Shown here piece after piece: positions 45,884-51,381 of a stretch of DNA of 51,381 bases. The stretch comes from Phoronis australis (taxonomy: Eukaryota; Phoronida; Phoronidae). The translations under genes were made by a program, and so were the position numbers. The notes under the pieces are model-generated. The model was not told where the DNA came from and searched no databases. It saw only the letters and a list, made by a program, of their open reading frames with translations. The stretch is from the NCBI GenBank assembly GCA_002633005.1, contig NMRA01000029.1, forward strand, positions 514,956 through 566,336, written 5' to 3'. The stretch's first letter is position 1. Every line of letters starts with the position of its first letter.

Positions 45884-45896
45884 GATACCAGGGAAC
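45884..45896 (+). promoter_or_regulatory. Candidate RFX X-box (degenerate)
   Basis: gatacc-a-gggaac is a 10/12 match to the RFX consensus GTNRCC(N0-3)RGYAAC, about 195 bases upstream of the TRAF3IP1 start. Ciliary genes commonly carry an X-box in this interval (established knowledge). The match is imperfect. Confidence 0.25.
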
Positions 45897-47829
45897 TTCA
45901 TTTTCAAGTAAAATAGGCATTGTAGTTTGAATTTTTAAGAGTTCGAATAAAACATTTAAATATTATTTAACTTTTAATTCATGTCATTATATGGCTTACA
46001 CAGTTTTATTCAGATTTTTTCATTTCTAAGGTTCAATATTTGCTTTTTTATTTACCTGCAATGCTCCCCAAATACCCTGGATGGATTTCTAAAGAGAGGG
46101 CGCAGTGATCAGAGACATGATTGTGCTGGCGAATCTACGACACTGAGTTAAGAAGGTGGCTATATCAAAATCATTCACACAGTGCCGTACCGTAAGGCGC
46201 ATGATTGAAATTCTGGGGATTCGTCACTGCCAAATTGGAATTAAATGCAGGATAATTTCCACGGTTTCCCAGGGTGTTAGCAAAAAATAAGCCCATGCAT
46301 GGACGGATAGTTGAGAAACGGCGACCTTTCACTGACTGAAAAACGGCGAGGCCGAATCATAGTACGCCCGTACGACGATTTCCGCTGCGCTGACGCGTCC
46401 TGCTCCGCGGACTGTCAAATTCACTCATTATGATGCAGTTTTGTTAAACTCGCGCGGTTGTGATTTTTTTTAAGTAACACGCCCATGGCAGTCGCTGGTA
46501 TTTCATTCAGTTGTCCATATAGCGATTCAGTTTTTTAAGTAACACGCCCTTATAATTCATATGGCAGTCGCTGGTATTTTGTCCATATAGCGGGCCTACA
46601 TGTACTTACTTCGCATTCAAAAAATGTCCTCAGTCGGTTACCATCGCCATGAAGCAACCTCGCAATGTGTGCTATATTTATCTCATTGAGCCCACCTATC
46701 TCAGGTCAGTCTCGCCGCGACCGTGATGCTGAAAAAGAACATTCGCCATAGATTTAAAAAATTCAAAGGCGGATACTATTTACTAAAAACTGTCAAGTTA
46801 GTCGCTGGCCTGATTTCATGTTCGTTTCATTCAGTTGACTTTAGCCCGCTATACTGACAGGCGCGTATTGGTTTACTCCCCAAACCGCAAAGATGACTGG
46901 CATACTGAGTGAATTCTTCTCATGAGGAGATTCAAAATATAATGTCTTACCAAAATAAATTTTAATTTTACATCAAAACATATTAAATTCGTAGGCTTAT
47001 TTTAGAACGAATGAATCTGTCATATTTTCAAAACACTGTTGATCCAAACATGAGTTATACCTGAATACCCTCGTGGGCGTACTCAAATTTTATGCTCGTG
47101 GACGCCAATTGTGGGTGGGCCTATTTCAGGAAGTTGTCCTGGTATGTTTCAACTTTGAGTGTCACGAAACTGAGCGCTATCTATTGGCCAATATTAGTGC
47201 GATTCTCAATCCCTTTAGTGCACACGAGTTCTTGGTATTACATAAAATTAGGCCTGCCAGAAGCGTTCATTTCGTTAGTAACGTTTCGAGTACTTTTTGC
47301 CAGTGAACCAAAATTCTGAAAAAAATTTGCTTCGGCGAGGATGTCGTTTCCACAAAAAAAATGTCACTTTTAACAAACCTTAAAATCCAGCAAACTAGGC
47401 GTAAGTAATTAAGTTCGCTCAGTTCTTGCATTTTGGGGATTAATTGTGTTGATAACAAAGACTCATAGTCTTCTGTCTTTAACGCTTGTTGATGAGAGTT
47501 TAATTTAGTTGTTGAATTTTTCTTTGTTTGACTTGAAATTTTAATCAATACAGTCAAATATGTACGTTAAAACGTTTCTTAACATGACACTCTTTCATCA
47601 GCACAACATTTATCGGTGTTCTAAAAGCAGAATAGACCCGGTGTTTTTAGGATATTTTAGTGTGCAGATGTCCACCACAAAATGACCGCTATATTTTCCG
47701 AAAAAAAATCCAGTAGTAAAAACTTTTATTAAACCTTAGGCCCTAGCCACAAGACAGTAATTTACCGTACGAAGTGTTTCCGGCTGAAAACGACGCGGGG
47801 GAAATAGTATCCGAAAAACAAATGAAAGA
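45897..47829. other. Intergenic DNA upstream of TRAF3IP1
   Basis: 46370-46420 is locally CpG-rich. 46465-46600 carries a 64-base direct duplication sharing ttttttaagtaacacgccc and atggcagtcgctggtatt. No coding exon recognised. Confidence 0.4.
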
Positions 47830-48006
47830 ATGCACGCAATCTTGCTCTGTTTTCTACTTTTATATCAGCTGTACTTCTGTTCCCGCTTACAACCTGAATA
47901 TAGGATCCCCATCGATACTTGGCCTAGCCTGAATCTGCAAAATAAGCATTCGGTCAACCTTTCGTCGGTGCCGTCACCGCCGGGCAGCATTCGATCTGCC
48001 AAATAA
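47830..48006 (+). CDS. Small ORF with signal-peptide-like start, uncertain
   Basis: ATG 47830 to TAA 48004-48006 gives 58 residues beginning MHAILLCFLLLYQLYF, strongly hydrophobic like a signal peptide, followed by a polar tail rich in Ser/Pro/Asn. It has no family resemblance, no clear promoter and no splice evidence, so chance is likely. Confidence 0.15.
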   Translation: MHAILLCFLLLYQLYFCSRLQPEYRIPIDTWPSLNLQNKHSVNLSSVPSPPGSIRSAK

Positions 48007-48592
48007 CCTGTAATTGAAATGGGGGGTAATCGGGCGGCAATTGGAGTTCGGTTAGCTCAAACCGTGTGTTTCTGAGGTGTTTTGCCGACTCCGCTGATGT
48101 CATTTTAAAAATTCTCTTCTTAGCGTTGAAATCAAAGACCTATTGGAAGAATTATTCGTGGGCGTTTCGTCAGTGGAGGCTTCACTTTTGGTTTTGGTCA
48201 AGGAAACTGGAGACAGAACGGTTTTACGTTTACAATTAATAACAATGTGATATGATTTTGGTGTTTGGTTTTTGACACTAGGTCACAACGATCATTAGCT
48301 GGTGGTCTTGACGTCAGTGATTTAATGAAGTTTCCGCTTCAGTTCAACGGAAACTCATAAAAGGCCATGCATGTTTGTAATTCAGTTATGTCAAGCAGAT
48401 CAGTTCATGACATTCAGTAACCCAGCATTACTTTTTAAAGCTGAGGAATCCGTTTTCTGTAAAAAATAGCTTTTGAGCAAGACCACTTATTTATAAAAAT
48501 TCAACTTACTTCGAATGAAGAAGTGATTTCGGAGCTTTTGTGACGAAACCAAATCGTTTTTTCTCGAAGCCAGACTCAATAGCATGTCACTG
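48007..48592. other. Intergenic DNA
   Basis: No gene, RNA or repeat recognised. Confidence 0.4.
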
Positions 48593-48597
48593 CACTG

Positions 48598-49307
48598 CAG
48601 TGGCGGATCTAGGATATCACAAGGGGGGCCCAACATTTTTCCGGCTGTAAGCATTTGCGCGAACCACGATTGTACATGCGCACAGCACCGAATGGGGAGA
48701 GGTCGGGAGGGGGGTTTGCCCCGCTCCCGCCCAGGAAATTTTTCTGTTTTTTCCTATAAAAATCAAGCATTTTCCTTGATTTCTGATGTATTATCCAAGA
48801 AAAAAAGGAAAAAAAAAACACGGAGAATGTGACACACAGGAAAATTGCGAGTTTCACAGACTCGAACTCACGACCTGGCTGACAAGACGGGCGTGCTTTG
48901 CCACTACACCATCACGACATCACTAGTAAACAGAAACTAAGAGACCTACTTGTTTATGGTCCACAGCGTTTACGCGCGAAACCTTCTTCTTTTTGTAATG
49001 TTTATTACACATTTTATATTTTGTGTAATAGGTTCTTAACAAATTTGTTGTATTTAAAATAGTGTTCAAATGCCCAAAAGACCAAATCCGTTTTTCGTGT
49101 TGGCAATAATGACGGGATTGGTTTGGAAATCGTCTTAAGTTAAGGTTTGACAAAGAGAGAATTAATGAGTTTCTGAGTGATTCACATAGGCTTCGATTGA
49201 ATTTCACATCTTACCCGCAGCTTCTATTTTTTCATCGTCACTCAGGTTCCATTTTCTTTAAAAANGGGGCCGGGCCCCCTGGGCCCCCCCCCCTAAATCC
49301 GCCTATG
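48598..49307 (-). mobile_element. TIR element with tRNA-derived SINE-like core, copy 2
   Basis: The same CAGTGGCGGATCTAGG left end and CCTAAATCCGCCTATG right end as 23473-24016, flanked by cactg at 48593-48597 and 49308-49312. The minus-strand core at about 48845-48920 has an A box (tggtgtagtggcaaagc) and a well-kept B box (gtgagttcgagtc). The segment between about 49075 and 49290 differs from copy 1 and contains an N at 49265. Confidence 0.65.
49265..49265. other. Single-N seam in a GC-rich repeat end
   Basis: The N precedes ggggccgggccccc near the right end of the TIR element. Confidence 0.6.
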
Positions 49308-49312
49308 CACTG

Positions 49313-51297
49313 ATAGGCAGGTCATGTCATGCGCCAATCATGGTCTCGATAGTTCTTCCCAATTGAGAACAAATCGAGATCACTTTTATCGCTGTAATTG
49401 TGGTCTCACAGGTTCGTTTCTTTGACAGAACATGAGATTATAGTGGCTTTCGGTTGATTACAGCTGCATTTGCCTGTTTTCACTTTGACTAAAAACGAAA
49501 ATAGAATATTAATGCGGAACTTGCAGGCTAATTCTTTATCTTTGGTGATTGCTATACCAAATAAGTTAGAAACACAACGATATATAGCGACGATGTGAAT
49601 ATGAAGTACGTTGAAAATTGTCAACTGCTTTTAAGAACGGGTTTTGTGGCGAAAATGATCCGCCGCAAATCACTGAACTGTGCCCCAGTGTCGTGACGTG
49701 GTGCTGGGGAAAAGATGCGTTTTATGTGAGCCCCCGAGGTACGACATTAGTGCAAAGTTCAAACGTTTCAGTGTAAAAACTCGAATACAATCGGTCTTAT
49801 CCCCTTGGCGTGACAGGATTTTATTTGCGTTTCTAACAAAAACATCAAAACACCTGGCGTGCGTTCAGTAGACGCTAGGACCTACGCTAGGACCTAGGCT
49901 AGGACCTAGCTAAAACCTAGTCAAAGGCATGTGCTCTCATTTAAAATGCACGGCAATATCTCACGTAATCTCGCGAAGTGCTGCTTTTTAGCGAGGTCCT
50001 AGCGTTAATGAACGGGAGCCAGACTGCCGTGTTTATTGCAGTGGGCCAACACTAAAATTGCGGCGCACGTAGGCATTGCTTGTCGGTAACTTGAGTTGCC
50101 GACTTATTCGTCGGACAATATTAATTCAAGATAGGAAAAGCGTCGTAATGCTAAGAATTCAAAATTTACGACTAAACAATGGCGAGAGGCTTTGACAGAA
50201 TTTGATTGGTGGAATCCAACAAAATGGTGAGTAATGCCATAGAAACCAAAGCCTAAATCAATGACAATATCAACCTCCTCTTCAAGATGTAAAGTTTGAT
50301 TGACAAAAATGCAAATGCATAGCAGACTGTACTTCACAAAATGTTTGAAATTAAATTTGTTGAAACTCCTCAATTCCATGCTCGAAAGGAGAAACTACCG
50401 AAATAGCATTTTACATGAAGAACTGCTGACGGTGAGGATTCATACGAGTACGGCATGTGCCCTACAGGTTACAGAGTCTGACGCAAATACATACATGTAT
50501 ACTGGCTGTTATCTGTTCCCACTGTGAAAAAGTATCTGAACAAAGACATGGGGCAAAAAGATTTCAGCAACAAGTCATAACGTACGGGGCTTGGAATGAC
50601 CAACATCAAAAAAAGGTAAATTTTCCAGGTGATGTATCGTTGCACAAATAAATAGGCTTGTGTGATAGTAATATTTCTGTGTTTTAAAATTGAACTGAAA
50701 TCAACGTTTTTGCAAGAATGAATTCAAAATAATGATAAAATGAGAGAGAAATTGAGGAGACTGGAAATGAAATAAGAAGAAATCAACCAAAAAGTGGAAA
50801 TCCTCTTAAAAGAACGTAATTATATTTATTAGCCACCTCTTACAATTCTTCTTGAAAATGAAACATGACCAGTATCGAAATACATGTACAGTCTTAGTAT
50901 CATGGGAACGTTTCTTGGTGATCAACTCTATTCTTGCTCTTCAGAGATCTCCTGAATGTATCAGGGGTTCGTGTGAGCCTCTATAACAGTAATAAAAAGA
51001 CCTCACTGTCTGTATTCAACAAACTTCGAATTAAAATATGCCACATTTTTCAGGAAAATCAATTGGTTATAATCTCACTAAAACAAAGGTTTTATTAAAA
51101 CAAGAAAGCAAAATTTGTTATACATAATTTATTGGACACAAGCCTGTGATTAGAAACACATGGAACATTCTAATTCTTAGAACACATAAACAATTACAGA
51201 CCAAACATGACACTTTGAAGTGTTTCAAACTTACAGACAAGGAAAGGTATGCCTCATGACATCACAGGGGCACAGTGGAGTCATAACCTCCTTACAC
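49313..51297. other. Intergenic DNA at the window edge
   Basis: Contains a short 12-13-base tandem block (gctaggaccta) at 49872-49920 and a minus-strand AATAAA at 51127-51132. That signal may be the 3' end of a minus-strand gene whose body lies beyond the window. Open frames at 49680-49871 and 50300-50651 are unsupported. Confidence 0.35.
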
Positions 51298-51381
51298 ATT
51301 GCCAAAAGGCCAACCCCTGGTCTCATTGCAAAAAGGCCAACCCCTGGTCTCATTGCAAAAAGGCCAACCCCTGGTCTCATT
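51298..51381 (+). repeat. 27-bp tandem repeat running off the window
   Basis: Three full units (attgcaaaaaggccaacccc then tggtctc) at 51298, 51325 and 51352, differing at one position in the first unit, with a fourth starting at 51379. Confidence 0.95.

Noticed and set aside
47821-47940. Integrin-alpha-like first exon in the alternate frame (AYNLNIGSPS)
   Set aside because: Only a few residues are suggestive, the frame stops soon after, and no donor site lies at the right place.
48845-48920. A functional tRNA gene
   Set aside because: A and B boxes are present, but the arms do not make a clean cloverleaf and the segment is embedded in a repeated element, so it is tRNA-derived repeat.

Overview
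The window is animal nuclear DNA. It is AT-rich, with intron-rich genes, GT-AG splice sites, abundant diverged repeats and short tandem arrays. Gene content and repeat style (long introns, frequent 'aggcct' runs, MITEs, a THAP-type DNA transposon) suggest a marine invertebrate deuterostome such as a hemichordate, echinoderm or cephalochordate. The species cannot be fixed from this sequence. No prokaryotic or viral genes were seen. Single Ns at 20768, 33845, 40677 and 49265 look like contig seams.

Two genes can be rebuilt exon by exon with every intron phase consistent. (1) Minus strand, 20014 to 11186, 11 exons: a secreted 539-residue chymotrypsin-family serine protease. It has a signal peptide, two CUB domains joined by a Thr/Pro linker, a six-cysteine module and an S1 peptidase domain with an intact His/Asp/Ser triad. 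A TATA box lies at 20064-20071 and a polyadenylation signal at 11139-11144. (2) Minus strand, 45688 to 27193, 15 exons: TRAF3IP1 (IFT54/MIP-T3), a 585-residue intraflagellar-transport complex B protein with the family's N-terminal CH-like domain, charged linker and C-terminal coiled coil. Its 3' UTR probably runs to about 25020.

Layout. 1-7100 is mostly noncoding with repeats and one possible exon (1981-2400, plus). 7117-7563 (minus) holds a likely two-exon gene for a 97-residue tail-anchored protein. 7910-8139 (plus) is a possible terminal exon. 9557-9848 is a MITE. 11139-20071 is the protease gene. 20100-25000 is repeat-bearing intergenic DNA. 25020-45700 is TRAF3IP1. Its introns hold a TTAA-flanked Kolobok-like THAP element, a 35-bp minisatellite and a 450-bp higher-order tandem array carrying CTCF-core-like motifs. 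45700-51381 is intergenic, with a second copy of a TIR element that contains a tRNA-derived SINE-like core and, at the window edge, a 27-bp tandem repeat.

The two main genes are not functionally linked: one product is extracellular and the other ciliary. The most unusual items are the motif array in TRAF3IP1 intron 3, the SINE-containing TIR family, the protease with an elastase-like pocket, the 97-residue gene, and a clear assembly duplication at 32976-34714.
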